From assembly GCF_900168295.1 (NCBI RefSeq), contig NZ_FVZL01000001.1, positions 372,001 through 436,000 on the forward strand: DNA of 64,000 nt, written 5' to 3'. Position 1 is the stretch's first letter. The number at the start of each line of letters is the position of its first letter. Positions 9,611-18,277 of the stretch are shown here, one piece after another. Source of the DNA: Arthrobacter sp. P2b. GTDB lineage: Bacteria > Actinomycetota > Actinomycetes > Actinomycetales > Micrococcaceae. The notes beneath the pieces were generated by a model. That model was given only the letters and a program-made list of their open reading frames with translations, did no database searches and was not told where the DNA came from. A program made the translations under genes and the position numbers.

Positions 9611-11565
9611 GCTCCGTTGCTGACGAGCAGTGACGGAGCAGGGGATGCGGCCTGCATTGCCGGGGTGGCGCCGACTGCTGATTGGCGCGGTGCCAGGAAC
9701 TGGGCGCAGAACGCGCCGAGTTCGGCCGTCGCCGTCAGCGGCAGGACGTTGGCCACGTATTGGTCCGGGCGGACCACCACCACCACGCCGTTGCGGTCCA
9801 GGCCGCGCAGCTCAAAGATGTCCGCGGACGGATCGGTGGCGTACACCTTCTCGTAATCGGTCAGTTTGAACGGGCCCACCTGCGGTTTGAAGACGGCGGG
9901 AACCTGTCCGATGTCCACGGCCGTGTGCGGCTGCTGGTAGATCACCTTCACGTCGAACCAGGCGTCGGGGTCAGCGCCCGACGGCGTTGCGGCCAGCGGT
10001 GAGTCCGGCGAGTTGGCGATCCACTCGGCGAAGTCCGCCACACCTGAGTGCGCTCCTGCGGGTGCGGCGTCTGCGAAGACGTAGATGCGCCAGCGGCCGT
10101 CGGCTGTGGCGTGGTGGCCGAGGTGGAGCGGGTTGGTATCACCGACCCGGACCACGGGCGCGGACTTGAAGCGCTTGCCCACCGGAAAGCCGGTGGCCAG
10201 GCCCTGGTGCTTGGCAGGTGCCACCAGCATGGACGGCGCGTATTCGGTCATGAAGCCGGCCGGGAATTCGGCAGTGCGCACGTAGAAGTCCTCGAGGTCC
10301 GAGGGGTTTTCGAACTCCTCGGGCTTTTTGGCCATCATGGTGGACCATTCCTTGTCGAAGTCGATCAGGTTCTTGGCCACCACCTGGCGCTCCGCCGAGT
10401 AGGTGGACAGCAGGCTCTCCGGGCTGCGGCCTTCGAGGACGTGCCCCAGTTTCCAGGCGATGTTGAAGCCGTCCTGCATGGACACGTTCATGCCCTGGCC
10501 GGCTTTTGCGCTGTGGGTATGGCAGGCGTCGCCGGTAATGAAGACACGCGGCGTGCGGGTGCCGCGGTCCTCCGGCAGGACGTCGTCGAACCTGTCGGTG
10601 AGCCGGTGCCCCACCTCGTAGACGCTGTGCCACGCCACGTTCCGCACGTCCAGGGTGTAGGGGTGGAGGATCTCGTTGGCTTTGTCGATGATCTGTTCGA
10701 TGCTGGTGTTGCGCACGGCGTGGTGCGTGGCCGGGTCCACCTCGCCAAGGTCCACATACATGCGGAACAGGTGGCCGCCTTCCCGGGGGATCAGCAGGAT
10801 GCTGCCTTTTTCGCCCTGGATGGCGCATTTGGTGCGGATATCGGGGAAGTCGGTCACGGCGAGGGTGTCCATCACGCCCCAGGCGTGGTTGGCCTGGTCG
10901 CCGGCGAGGGTGCAGCCGATTGCCGCGCGCACTTTGCTCCTGGCGCCGTCGGCCCCCACCACGTACTTGGCGCGGACAACCCGCTCCCGGCCTTCGTTTG
11001 GGCCCGCGGTGTGGAGCAGCGTCACGGCCACGGGGTACTCGCCCTGCTCCGTAACCTCCAGGCCCTGGAACTCGTAGCCGTAGTCGGGCTTCAGGCGCGT
11101 AGGCGAGTTGGCCGCGAATTCGGCGAAGTAGTCCAGCACGCGGGCCTGGTTGACGATGAGGTGCGGGAACTCGCTGATGCCCATCTCATCATCCACGGCG
11201 CGGGCCGTCCGGATGATATTCGAGCGGTTGGCGGGGTCCGGCTTCCAGAACGCCATCTCGGTGATCCTGTATGCCTCCGCGATGATCCGTTCGGCAAAAC
11301 CGAAGGCCTGGAAAGTCTCGACGCTGCGCGCCTGGATACCGTCGGCCTGGCCGATCGCGAGCCGCCCGGGACGGCGCTCAATAATCCGCGTGGTGACATT
11401 CGGGAACATGGACAGCTGCGCGGCGGCGAGCATTCCCGCAGGACCTGTGCCGACAATCAGCACGTCAACCTCGTCCGGAAGTTCATCGGGGCGGTTGAGT
11501 CCGACGCCGGCGGCCGGCTTTACCCGCGGGTCTCCGGATACGTAACCGTGATGGTGAAACTGCAC
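9607..11565 (-). CDS. FAD-dependent aromatic hydroxylase, 3-hydroxybenzoate 4-monooxygenase (MobA) type
   Basis: A 652-residue class A flavoprotein. The FAD-binding fold starts at VDVLIVGTGPAGMLAAAQL (about residues 33-51); YVVGADGARSKVR is the DG motif and FITGDACHTHSAKAGQGMN the GD motif, and a thioredoxin-like C-terminal third follows. The opening MQFHHHGY and the stretch GQADGIQARSVETFQAFGFAERI match 3-hydroxybenzoate 4-hydroxylase of Comamonas (MobA) as I recall it. It would add oxygen para to a hydroxyl to give a catechol. Because it faces a homoprotocatechuate operon, the substrate could instead be 3- or 4-hydroxyphenylacetate; that is inference. Confidence 0.82.
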   Translation of the reverse strand: MQFHHHGYVSGDPRVKPAAGVGLNRPDELPDEVDVLIVGTGPAGMLAAAQLSMFPNVTTRIIERRPGRLAIGQADGIQARSVETFQAFGFAERIIAEAYRITEMAFWKPDPANRSNIIRTARAVDDEMGISEFPHLIVNQARVLDYFAEFAANSPTRLKPDYGYEFQGLEVTEQGEYPVAVTLLHTAGPNEGRERVVRAKYVVGADGARSKVRAAIGCTLAGDQANHAWGVMDTLAVTDFPDIRTKCAIQGEKGSILLIPREGGHLFRMYVDLGEVDPATHHAVRNTSIEQIIDKANEILHPYTLDVRNVAWHSVYEVGHRLTDRFDDVLPEDRGTRTPRVFITGDACHTHSAKAGQGMNVSMQDGFNIAWKLGHVLEGRSPESLLSTYSAERQVVAKNLIDFDKEWSTMMAKKPEEFENPSDLEDFYVRTAEFPAGFMTEYAPSMLVAPAKHQGLATGFPVGKRFKSAPVVRVGDTNPLHLGHHATADGRWRIYVFADAAPAGAHSGVADFAEWIANSPDSPLAATPSGADPDAWFDVKVIYQQPHTAVDIGQVPAVFKPQVGPFKLTDYEKVYATDPSADIFELRGLDRNGVVVVVRPDQYVANVLPLTATAELGAFCAQFLAPRQSAVGATPAMQAASPAPSLLVSNGA

Positions 11566-11607
11566 GGGATGTCCTCACTTCGTTGTGTGGCTGGGAAGCC
11601 AAGAGCT

Positions 11608-11622
11608 GTTCGATAATAGAAC
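11608..11622. promoter_or_regulatory. candidate operator GTTCGATAATAGAAC upstream of the hydroxylase
   Basis: GTTC/GAAC arms flank GATAATA 43 bp before the hydroxylase start. The sequence resembles the IclR-family PcaR site GTTCGATAATCGCAC known from aromatic catabolism. On the minus strand it also holds a -10-like TATTAT. The cognate regulator is not identified. Confidence 0.35.
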
Positions 11623-11719
11623 TGGGGTTTCCATATGAGAAAACCTGCTGTTGGAGCATCACTGTACGCCACCTGTGACGCGGACGACAAGAGTGCCGGA
11701 AAAGGTCGGAATGCAGGGG

Positions 11720-11780
11720 TTGACAACTGCCGGATATCGAGCGAAAGTGATCGTATACGATTTCGTACCTGATAAGGGAG
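11720..11780 (+). promoter_or_regulatory. promoter/operator region of the homoprotocatechuate operon
   Basis: It holds a -35-like TTGACA at 11720-11725, a perfect 10-bp palindrome TCGTATACGA at 11751-11760, and a ribosome site AAGGGAG at 11774-11780. Palindromes centred on TATA are typical FadR/VanR-type GntR sites, so this is the best candidate site for the GntR regulator encoded in the operon (13239-13922). No good -10 is spaced correctly from the TTGACA. Confidence 0.4.
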
Positions 11781-11786
11781 ACAGTT

Positions 11787-13246
11787 TTGGAGCAGGTCAA
11801 CGGCGATACCCTGGCTGCGGCACGCAAGGTGATCGCGGTGCACATCAACTACCCAAGCCGTGCTGCCCAGCGGGGACGCACCCCGGCGCAGCCCTCCTAC
11901 TTCCTCAAGCCGTCGTCGTCGCTCTCCCTGACGGGGAGCGCCGTCGAACGCCCCGCGGGCTGCGAACTGCTGGGCTATGAGGGCGAGATTGCGCTGGTCA
12001 TCGGCAAGGCCGCACGCCGGGTGGGCATCGATGACGCCTGGAGCCACGTTGCCGCCGTCACCGCCAGCAATGACCTCGGCGTCTACGACCTGCGCTACGC
12101 GGACAAGGGATCCAACCTCCGGTCCAAGGGCGGCGCGGCTTCACGCCCGTTGGCCCGGCACTCATCCCGGCAGACGCCGTCGACCCCGCCCAGCTGCGCA
12201 TCCGCACCTGGCATAACGGCCAGCTGGTCCAGGACGACACCACGGAAGACCTGCTCTTCCCGTTCGCCCGGCTGGTGGCGGACCTGTCCCAGCTCCTGAC
12301 GCTCGAGGAAGGGGACATCATCCTCACCGGCACCCCCGCGGGCGCCTCCGTCGCCAAACCCGGCGACGTCCTCGAAGTGGAAGTCTCCGCCGGCGGCCTC
12401 ACCACCGGCCGCCTGGTCACCCGGGTGGAGGAAGGCACGACGCCGTTCGCTAACTTTGGTGCCGGACCGAAGGTTGATGACGTGCAGCGTGAGGAGGCGT
12501 GGGGCTCACGCGAGGCTGCTGGCCTTCCTGCCCCTGCCAGCACCCTCACCCCTGGGCTGAAGGCCAAGCTGGAGAGCGTGGCCACGGCCACCCTGTCCTC
12601 CCAGATGCGCAAGCGCGGCCTTAACAACGTGAGCATCGACGGCCTGCAGGCCACCCGGCCGGACCGCCGGGTGGTGGGACTGGCCCGCACCCTTCGCTAC
12701 GTCCCCAACCGCGAGGACCTGTTCAAAACCCACGGCGGCGGCTTCAACGCCCAAAAGAAAGCCATCGATTCCGTGAACGACGGCGAAATCCTGGTCATGG
12801 AAGCCCGCGGTGAAAAGGGCACCGGCACCGTGGGGGACATCCTGGCCCTGCGCGCCCAGGTCCGCGGCGCCGCTGCCATCATCACCGACGGCGGCGTCCG
12901 CGACTACACCGCCGTGGCAGGCCTGGACATGCCCACTTACTTCGCCAACCCGCACCCGGCTGTGCTGGGACGCCGCCACATCCCGTGGGACACGGACATC
13001 ACCATCGCCTGCGGCGGCGCCACCGTCCAGCCCGGCGACATCATCGTGGCCGATTCCGACGGCATCCTGGTGGTCCCGCCGGCCATCGCCGAAGAACTCG
13101 TGGACGACTGCATCGCCCAGGAGCAGGAAGAAGCCTTCATCTTCGAGATGGTCAAGCAGGGCAACAGCGTGGACGGCCTCTACCCGATGAACGCCGAATG
13201 GCAGGCCCGGTACGAGGAATGGAAGGCAGGCGCGGCGAATGACTGA
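11787..13246 (+). pseudogene. HpaG-type FAH decarboxylase fused to an RraA-like domain, broken by a 1-nt deletion
   Basis: TTG at 11787, six bp after AAGGGAG, opens an FAH-family domain (LLGYEGEIALVIGK, then SNDLGVYDLRYADKGSNLRSKGG). Just after 12135 the frame is lost. Restoring one base as GAC gives KGGDGFTPVGPALIPADAV and reads on through LTLEEGDIILTGTPAG in the other frame to 13246, about 486 residues in all. The FAH part matches 5-oxopent-3-ene-1,2,5-tricarboxylate decarboxylase (HpaG/HpcE) of homoprotocatechuate degradation. From about residue 255 an RraA/4-hydroxy-4-methyl-2-oxoglutarate-aldolase-like domain follows (ITDGGVRDY, GDIIVADSDGILVVPP). As written, the first frame stops at 12299. 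The break could be a true mutation or a base-calling error. Confidence 0.8.
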
Positions 13247-13922
13247 AACATTGGCTGAGTTTTCCGCTGCGGCCCCTGCCGGCAGCAAGTCCGAACAGGC
13301 CTACCAGGCCGTCAAGGCACGCATTGTGGAAGGCACCTATACCCCCGGCTACCGGCTGGTCCTGGGCACCATCGCCAAGGACCTCGGGTTCAGCGTGGTT
13401 CCGGTCCGCGAAGCCATCCGCCGGCTGGAGGCTGAAGGCCTGGTGACGTTCGAACGCAACGTGGGTGCCACGGTGGCCGGGATCGACCCCACCGAATACC
13501 TCTACACCATGCAGACCCTCAGCATCGTGGAAGGCGCCGCCACCGCATTGTCCGCTCCCCTGATCGATGCTGTGGCCATAGCCAGGGCCCGAGCCGTGAA
13601 CGAGCAGATGCGCGAATGCCTGGACCACTTTGATCCCGTCCGCTTCACCCAGCTCAACCAGGAATTCCACAGCGTCCTGTTCGAGCACTGCCCCAACCCG
13701 CACATCCTGGACCTCGTCCACCGCGGCTGGAACCGGCTTGCAGCACTGCGGTCCTCCACCTTCCGTTTCGTCCCCGGCCGCGCCCGCGATTCCGTGGACG
13801 AACACGAAGCACTCCTGAAGCTGATCGAATCCGGCGCCGATGCCGACGCCATCGAAAAAGCCGCCCGGCTCCACCGCTCCGCCACCCTGGACGCCTACCT
13901 CGCCCAGGCCAAAACCATCTGA
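13239..13922 (+). CDS. GntR-family regulator (FadR/VanR subfamily)
   Basis: A 227-residue regulator. The winged HTH (about residues 15-80) shows AYQAVKARIVEGTYTPGYRL and LGFSVVPVREAIRRLEAEGLV; the C-terminal all-helical FCD domain (about 90-220) binds the effector. The start overlaps the end of the fusion gene by 8 bp, so it is part of the operon it probably controls. The likely effector is homoprotocatechuate, hydroxyphenylacetate or a ring-cleavage product, inferred from position only. Confidence 0.88.
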   Translation: MTETLAEFSAAAPAGSKSEQAYQAVKARIVEGTYTPGYRLVLGTIAKDLGFSVVPVREAIRRLEAEGLVTFERNVGATVAGIDPTEYLYTMQTLSIVEGAATALSAPLIDAVAIARARAVNEQMRECLDHFDPVRFTQLNQEFHSVLFEHCPNPHILDLVHRGWNRLAALRSSTFRFVPGRARDSVDEHEALLKLIESGADADAIEKAARLHRSATLDAYLAQAKTI

Positions 13923-13959
13923 CACTCCCCACCCGTTCAGAAGCAGTAAGGAAACAACA

Positions 13960-15501
13960 ATGACGTTCACTGCAGCAGAAACAACCGCCCATTACGTGCC
14001 CCAGGATCTGCCCACCCACATCCAGCACTACATCAACGGCCAGTTCGTTGACTCCGTGGGCGGCAAGACCTTCGATGTGCTGGACCCGGTCTCCAACCGG
14101 AACTACGCCACCGCCGCCGCCGGCCAGAAAGAGGACATCGACCTCGCCGTTGCCGCCGCCCGCGAAGCGTTCGTGAACGGCCCCTGGCCGAAGATGAAGC
14201 CCCGCGAACGCGCCCGCATCCTGAACAGGATCGCGGACGCGGTCGAGGCCCAGGAAGCCCGGCTCGCCGAGCTCGAAACGTTCGACACCGGCCTGCCGAT
14301 CACCCAGGCCAAGGGCCAGGCGCTCCGTGCTGCCGAGAACTTCCGCTTCTTCGCGGACCTGATCGTGGCCCAGTTCGACGACGCCATGAAGGTCCCCGGC
14401 TCGCAGATCAACTACGTGAACCGCAAGCCGATCGGCGTCGCCGGCCTGATCACCCCATGGAACACCCCCTTCATGCTGGAATCCTGGAAGCTCGCCCCGG
14501 CCCTGGCCACCGGCAACACAGTGGTCCTCAAACCCGCCGAGTTCACCCCGCTCTCGGCCTCGCTCTGGGCCACCATCTTCAAGGACGCCGGGCTCCCGGA
14601 CGGCGTGTTCAACCTGGTCAACGGCCTGGGCGAGGAAGCCGGCGACGCTTTGGTCAAGCATCCGGACGTGCCCCTGATCTCCTTCACCGGCGAGACCACC
14701 ACTGGCCAGACGATCTTCCGGAACGCGGCCGCCAACCTCAAGGGCCTGTCCATGGAGCTCGGCGGCAAGTCCCCGTGTGTCGTGTTCGCCGATGCCGACC
14801 TGGACGCCGCGATCGATTCGGCGCTGTTCGGGGTCTTCTCCCTCAACGGCGAACGCTGCACCGCCGGCTCCCGCATCCTCGTCGAGCGCGCCATCTATGA
14901 CGAGTTCTGCGAAAAGTACGCCGCCCGCGCCAGGAACATCGTGGTCGGTGACCCGCACGATCCCAAGACCCAGGTGGGGGCCCTGGTCCACCCGGAGCAC
15001 TACGAAAAGGTGGCCTCCTACGTCGAAATCGGCAAGTCCGAAGGCCGGCTCCTGGCCGGCGGCGGCCGCCCCGACCACCTGCCCGAAGGCAACTACATCG
15101 CACCCACGGTGTTCGCCGACGTCGCCCCCGACGCCCGGATCTTCCAGGAGGAAATCTTCGGACCCGTCGTGGCCATCACCCCGTTCGAGAACGACGACGA
15201 GGCCCTCGCCCTGGCCAACAACACCAAATACGGCCTCGCCGCCTACATCTGGACCCAGAACCTCACCCGGGCCCACAACTTCTCGCAGAACGTCGAAGCC
15301 GGCATGGTGTGGCTGAACAGCCACAACGTCCGCGACCTCCGCACCCCGTTCGGCGGCGTCAAAGCCTCGGGCCTGGGCCACGAGGGCGGCTACCGCTCCA
15401 TCGATTTCTACACCGACCAGCAGGCCGTGCACATCACCCTCGGCACCGTCCACACCCCCAAGTTCGGCAGCATCGAAACCTCCGCCGCCAACGAAGGCTA
15501 A
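13960..15501 (+). CDS. hpaE: 5-carboxymethyl-2-hydroxymuconate semialdehyde dehydrogenase
   Basis: A 513-residue NAD-dependent aldehyde dehydrogenase that oxidises the ring-cleavage semialdehyde to 5-carboxymethyl-2-hydroxymuconate. Visible features are the PWNTPFMLESWKLAPALA cofactor segment, Glu266 in MELGGKSPCVVF and nucleophile Cys300 in NGERCTAGSRI. The ATG at 13960 follows AAGGAAAC; the longer open frame upstream is a reading of the GntR gene. It lies next to hpaD, and LITPWNTPFMLESWKLAPAL is characteristic of the HpaE/HpcC subgroup. Confidence 0.92.
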   Translation: MTFTAAETTAHYVPQDLPTHIQHYINGQFVDSVGGKTFDVLDPVSNRNYATAAAGQKEDIDLAVAAAREAFVNGPWPKMKPRERARILNRIADAVEAQEARLAELETFDTGLPITQAKGQALRAAENFRFFADLIVAQFDDAMKVPGSQINYVNRKPIGVAGLITPWNTPFMLESWKLAPALATGNTVVLKPAEFTPLSASLWATIFKDAGLPDGVFNLVNGLGEEAGDALVKHPDVPLISFTGETTTGQTIFRNAAANLKGLSMELGGKSPCVVFADADLDAAIDSALFGVFSLNGERCTAGSRILVERAIYDEFCEKYAARARNIVVGDPHDPKTQVGALVHPEHYEKVASYVEIGKSEGRLLAGGGRPDHLPEGNYIAPTVFADVAPDARIFQEEIFGPVVAITPFENDDEALALANNTKYGLAAYIWTQNLTRAHNFSQNVEAGMVWLNSHNVRDLRTPFGGVKASGLGHEGGYRSIDFYTDQQAVHITLGTVHTPKFGSIETSAANEG

Positions 15502-15544
15502 CCCCTTAATTACTGAAGAACCTGCTCAAAGAAGAGAGACCATC

Positions 15545-16630
15545 ATGACCAACTTCGTCCCCACCCCTTCCGTCCCGGCACCGGACATCGTCCGCTGCGC
15601 CTACATGGACATCGTGGTCACCGACCTCGCCAAGTCCCGCGAGTTCTACGTTGACGTCCTGGGCCTGCACGTCACCGAGGAAGACGAGAACGCCATTTAC
15701 CTGCGCTCCCTCGAGGAGTTCATCCACCACAACCTGGTGCTCCGCAAGGGACCCATCGCCGCCGTCGCCGCGTTCGCCTACCGGGTGAAGTCCCCCGCCG
15801 AGGTGGACGCCGCCGAGGCCTACTACAAGGAACTGGGCTGCCGGGTTGAGCGGCGCAAGGACGGATTCACCAAGGGCATCGGCGACTCCGTCCGCGTCGA
15901 GGACCCGCTGGGCTTCCCGTACGAGTTCTTCTACGACGTGGAGCACGTGGAACGCCTCACCCAGCGCTACGACCTCTACTCCGCCGGTGAACTGGTCCGG
16001 CTGGACCACTTCAACCAGGTCACCCCCGATGTGCCCCGCGGCCGCGCCTACCTCGAAGACCTGGGCTTCCGCGTCTCCGAGGACATCAAGGATTCCGACG
16101 GCGTCACGTACGCCGCGTGGATGCACCGCAAGCAGACCGTGCACGACACCGCCCTGACCGGCGGCAACGGCCCGCGGATGCATCACGTCGCGTTCGCCAC
16201 GCACGAGAAGCACAACATCATCCAGATCTGCGACAAGATGGGCGCCCTGCGGATCAGCGACCGGATCGAACGCGGTCCCGGCCGGCACGGCGTGTCCAAC
16301 GCCTTCTACCTCTACATCCTGGACCCGGACGGCCACCGCATCGAGATCTACACCCAGGACTACTACACCGGCGACCCCGATAATCCCACCATCACCTGGG
16401 ACGTCCACGACAACCAGCGCCGCGACTGGTGGGGCAACCCCGTGGTCCCGTCCTGGTACACCGAAGCATCCCTGGTCCTGGACCTGGACGGCAATCCCCA
16501 GCCGGTCATCGTCCGTGAGGAAAAGAGCGAAATGGCGGTCACCGTCGGCGCTGACGGCTTCTCCTACACCCGCAAGGACGGAGCCCCGGAAGACGACCGG
16601 ACCGGCTTCAAGCTGGGAGCGCAGCTGTAG
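15545..16630 (+). CDS. hpaD: 3,4-dihydroxyphenylacetate (homoprotocatechuate) 2,3-dioxygenase
   Basis: A 361-residue extradiol dioxygenase of the vicinal-oxygen-chelate fold that cleaves homoprotocatechuate next to its hydroxyls. The metal ligands fall at His155 (RLDHFNQV), His214 (MHHVAF) and Glu267 (HRIEIYTQ), the same numbers as in MndD of Arthrobacter globiformis (Mn) and HPCD of Brevibacterium fuscum (Fe). The second-sphere residues His200, Asn157 and Tyr257 are also present. AAGAGAG precedes the start. Whether Fe or Mn is used cannot be told from the ligands. It is the key gene defining the pathway. Confidence 0.95.
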   Translation: MTNFVPTPSVPAPDIVRCAYMDIVVTDLAKSREFYVDVLGLHVTEEDENAIYLRSLEEFIHHNLVLRKGPIAAVAAFAYRVKSPAEVDAAEAYYKELGCRVERRKDGFTKGIGDSVRVEDPLGFPYEFFYDVEHVERLTQRYDLYSAGELVRLDHFNQVTPDVPRGRAYLEDLGFRVSEDIKDSDGVTYAAWMHRKQTVHDTALTGGNGPRMHHVAFATHEKHNIIQICDKMGALRISDRIERGPGRHGVSNAFYLYILDPDGHRIEIYTQDYYTGDPDNPTITWDVHDNQRRDWWGNPVVPSWYTEASLVLDLDGNPQPVIVREEKSEMAVTVGADGFSYTRKDGAPEDDRTGFKLGAQL

Positions 16631-16632
16631 CC

Positions 16633-17418
16633 ATGCTGGATGACAGGACGATCGAGGCCATCGCGGACGAGCTGGTGGAGGCCGGCCGCACCCGCACCCC
16701 CGTACCGCGGCTCACTGCCCGGTACCCGGACATGACCGTGGAGGACTCCTACGCCGTCCAGCAGTTGTGGCGGCGCCGGAACGAGGAGGCCGGCCGGACC
16801 CTGGTGGGGCGCAAGATCGGCCTCACGTCCAAGGCCATGCAGGCGGCCACGGGCATCACGGAGCCGGACTATGGGGCCATTTTTGATGACATGGTGCTGG
16901 AGACCGGCTGCTCGGTGGAGTGGGACAAATACACCCACCCCCGGGTGGAGGTGGAGCTGGCCTTCGTGTTGAAGGACGGTTTGAAGGGTCCCGGGGTCAC
17001 GATCTTCGATGTCCTGAAGGCCACCGACTACGTGGTTCCGGCCCTGGAAATCCTCGATTCGAGGATCGAGATGGAGGGCCGGACCATCGTGGACACCATC
17101 TCCGATAACGCCGCCATGGGCGCCATGGTGATCGGCGGCAACCCGGTGAAGCCTGACGCCGTGGACCTCCGGTGGGTCGCCGCCATCCTGTATAAGAATC
17201 AGACCGTGGAGGAAACCGGCGTGGCCGCCGGCGTCCTGGATCACCCTGCCAACGGCGTCCACTGGCTGGCCAACAAGATTGCCGCCCACGGCGATTCGCT
17301 GAAGGCCGGTGACATCATCCTCGCCGGTTCCTTCACCCGCCCGCTCTGGGTTTACAAGGGTGACACCGTTCACGCTGACTACGGACCTTTGGGGAGTGTC
17401 ACATGCCGCTTCGAATAG
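16633..17418 (+). CDS. hpaH: 2-oxo-hept-4-ene-1,7-dioate hydratase
   Basis: A 261-residue member of the hydratase/decarboxylase FAH-like family. It adds water to 2-oxohept-4-enedioate to give 4-hydroxy-2-oxoheptanedioate. Visible features are the VGRKIGLTSKAMQAATGITEPDYG segment (about residues 56-79), the metal-site region PRVEVELAFVL and VPALEILDSRIEM. It starts 2 bp after hpaD and overlaps hpaI by 16 bp, consistent with consecutive pathway steps. Confidence 0.92.
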   Translation: MLDDRTIEAIADELVEAGRTRTPVPRLTARYPDMTVEDSYAVQQLWRRRNEEAGRTLVGRKIGLTSKAMQAATGITEPDYGAIFDDMVLETGCSVEWDKYTHPRVEVELAFVLKDGLKGPGVTIFDVLKATDYVVPALEILDSRIEMEGRTIVDTISDNAAMGAMVIGGNPVKPDAVDLRWVAAILYKNQTVEETGVAAGVLDHPANGVHWLANKIAAHGDSLKAGDIILAGSFTRPLWVYKGDTVHADYGPLGSVTCRFE

Positions 17419-18206
17419 AGGACACCTTCCGGTCCGCTTTGGGTGAGGCCAAGCGCCCGCTGGCCGGGATGTGGGTCTGCTCCGGCAGCCCCCTGGTTGC
17501 CGAACTGTGCGCGGGGTCCGGCCTGGACTGGCTGCTGGTGGACGCCGAGCACAGCCCCAACGGGCTCGAGTCCGTCCTCGCCCAGCTCCAGGCCGTCCAC
17601 GGCTACCCGGTCCACACCCTGGTCCGGCCACCGGTGAACGACACCGTGCTCATCAAGCAGTACCTGGACCTGGGCGTGCAGAACCTGCTCATTCCCATGG
17701 TCAACTCCGTCGCCGAAGCGGAAGCTGCCGTGGCGGCCACCCGCTACCCGCCGCTGGGCGTTCGCGGAGTGGGGTCAGCCCTTGCCCGCGCCGCCCGCTG
17801 GAACCGTGTGCCAAATTATTTGGCCCGGGCCGGCGAGACCATCAGCGTCACCGTCCAGATTGAGTCGACGGCGGCAGTGGACTCTGTGGCGGACATCCTG
17901 AAAGTCGATGGCGTCGACGCCGTCTTCATCGGGCCCTCCGACCTCGCCGCCTCCATGGGCCTGCTGGGACAGCAGGAACACCCTGAGGTGCGCGCCGCCG
18001 TCGAACACTGCCTCGCCGCCGCGAAAGCCGCCGGAAAGCCGGCCGGTGTGAATGCCTTCAACCCGGACACGGCCCGCCACTACCTGGACCACGGCGCAGA
18101 CTTCATCCTGGTCGGCGCCGACGTCGCCCTCCTGGCAAGAGGCTCCGAAGCCCTCGCCAAGCAGTACATCCAGAAGGCCGACGGCGACACCCCTGCTAGC
18201 TACTAA
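17403..18206 (+). CDS. hpaI: 4-hydroxy-2-oxoheptanedioate aldolase
   Basis: A 267-residue class II HpcH/HpaI aldolase that splits 4-hydroxy-2-oxoheptanedioate into pyruvate and succinate semialdehyde. Motifs are LLVDAEHSPNG (about residues 40-50, catalytic His), VQIESTAAVD with a metal-binding Glu and VFIGPSDLAASMG with the metal-binding Asp. It overlaps hpaH by 16 bp. The succinate semialdehyde formed is handled by the dehydrogenase encoded 71 bp downstream. Confidence 0.93.
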   Translation: MPLRIEDTFRSALGEAKRPLAGMWVCSGSPLVAELCAGSGLDWLLVDAEHSPNGLESVLAQLQAVHGYPVHTLVRPPVNDTVLIKQYLDLGVQNLLIPMVNSVAEAEAAVAATRYPPLGVRGVGSALARAARWNRVPNYLARAGETISVTVQIESTAAVDSVADILKVDGVDAVFIGPSDLAASMGLLGQQEHPEVRAAVEHCLAAAKAAGKPAGVNAFNPDTARHYLDHGADFILVGADVALLARGSEALAKQYIQKADGDTPASY

Positions 18207-18256
18207 CGGTGGTTGAACCCGTAACCCCGCCACCGGTGGTTGAGGCTGTCGAAACC
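18207..18256. repeat. GGTGGTTGA-type intergenic repeat
   Basis: Two direct copies of CGGTGGTTGA (18207 and 18234) lie between hpaI and the next dehydrogenase. The second extends to GGCTGTCGAAACC and matches, 21 of 23, the element found twice in inverted form at 32314-32360. It fits a dispersed intergenic repeat family. Confidence 0.6.
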
Positions 18257-18277
18257 CTAAACTTCCCTAGGAGCACC

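Noticed and set aside
10048..11616. 522-codon plus-strand frame opposite the hydroxylase
   Set aside because: Antisense shadow of a clear FAD monooxygenase; composition rich in Val, Gly and His without any domain.
13654..15453. 599-codon minus-strand frame over gntR and hpaE
   Set aside because: Shadow of two recognisable genes; no ribosome site, no family.
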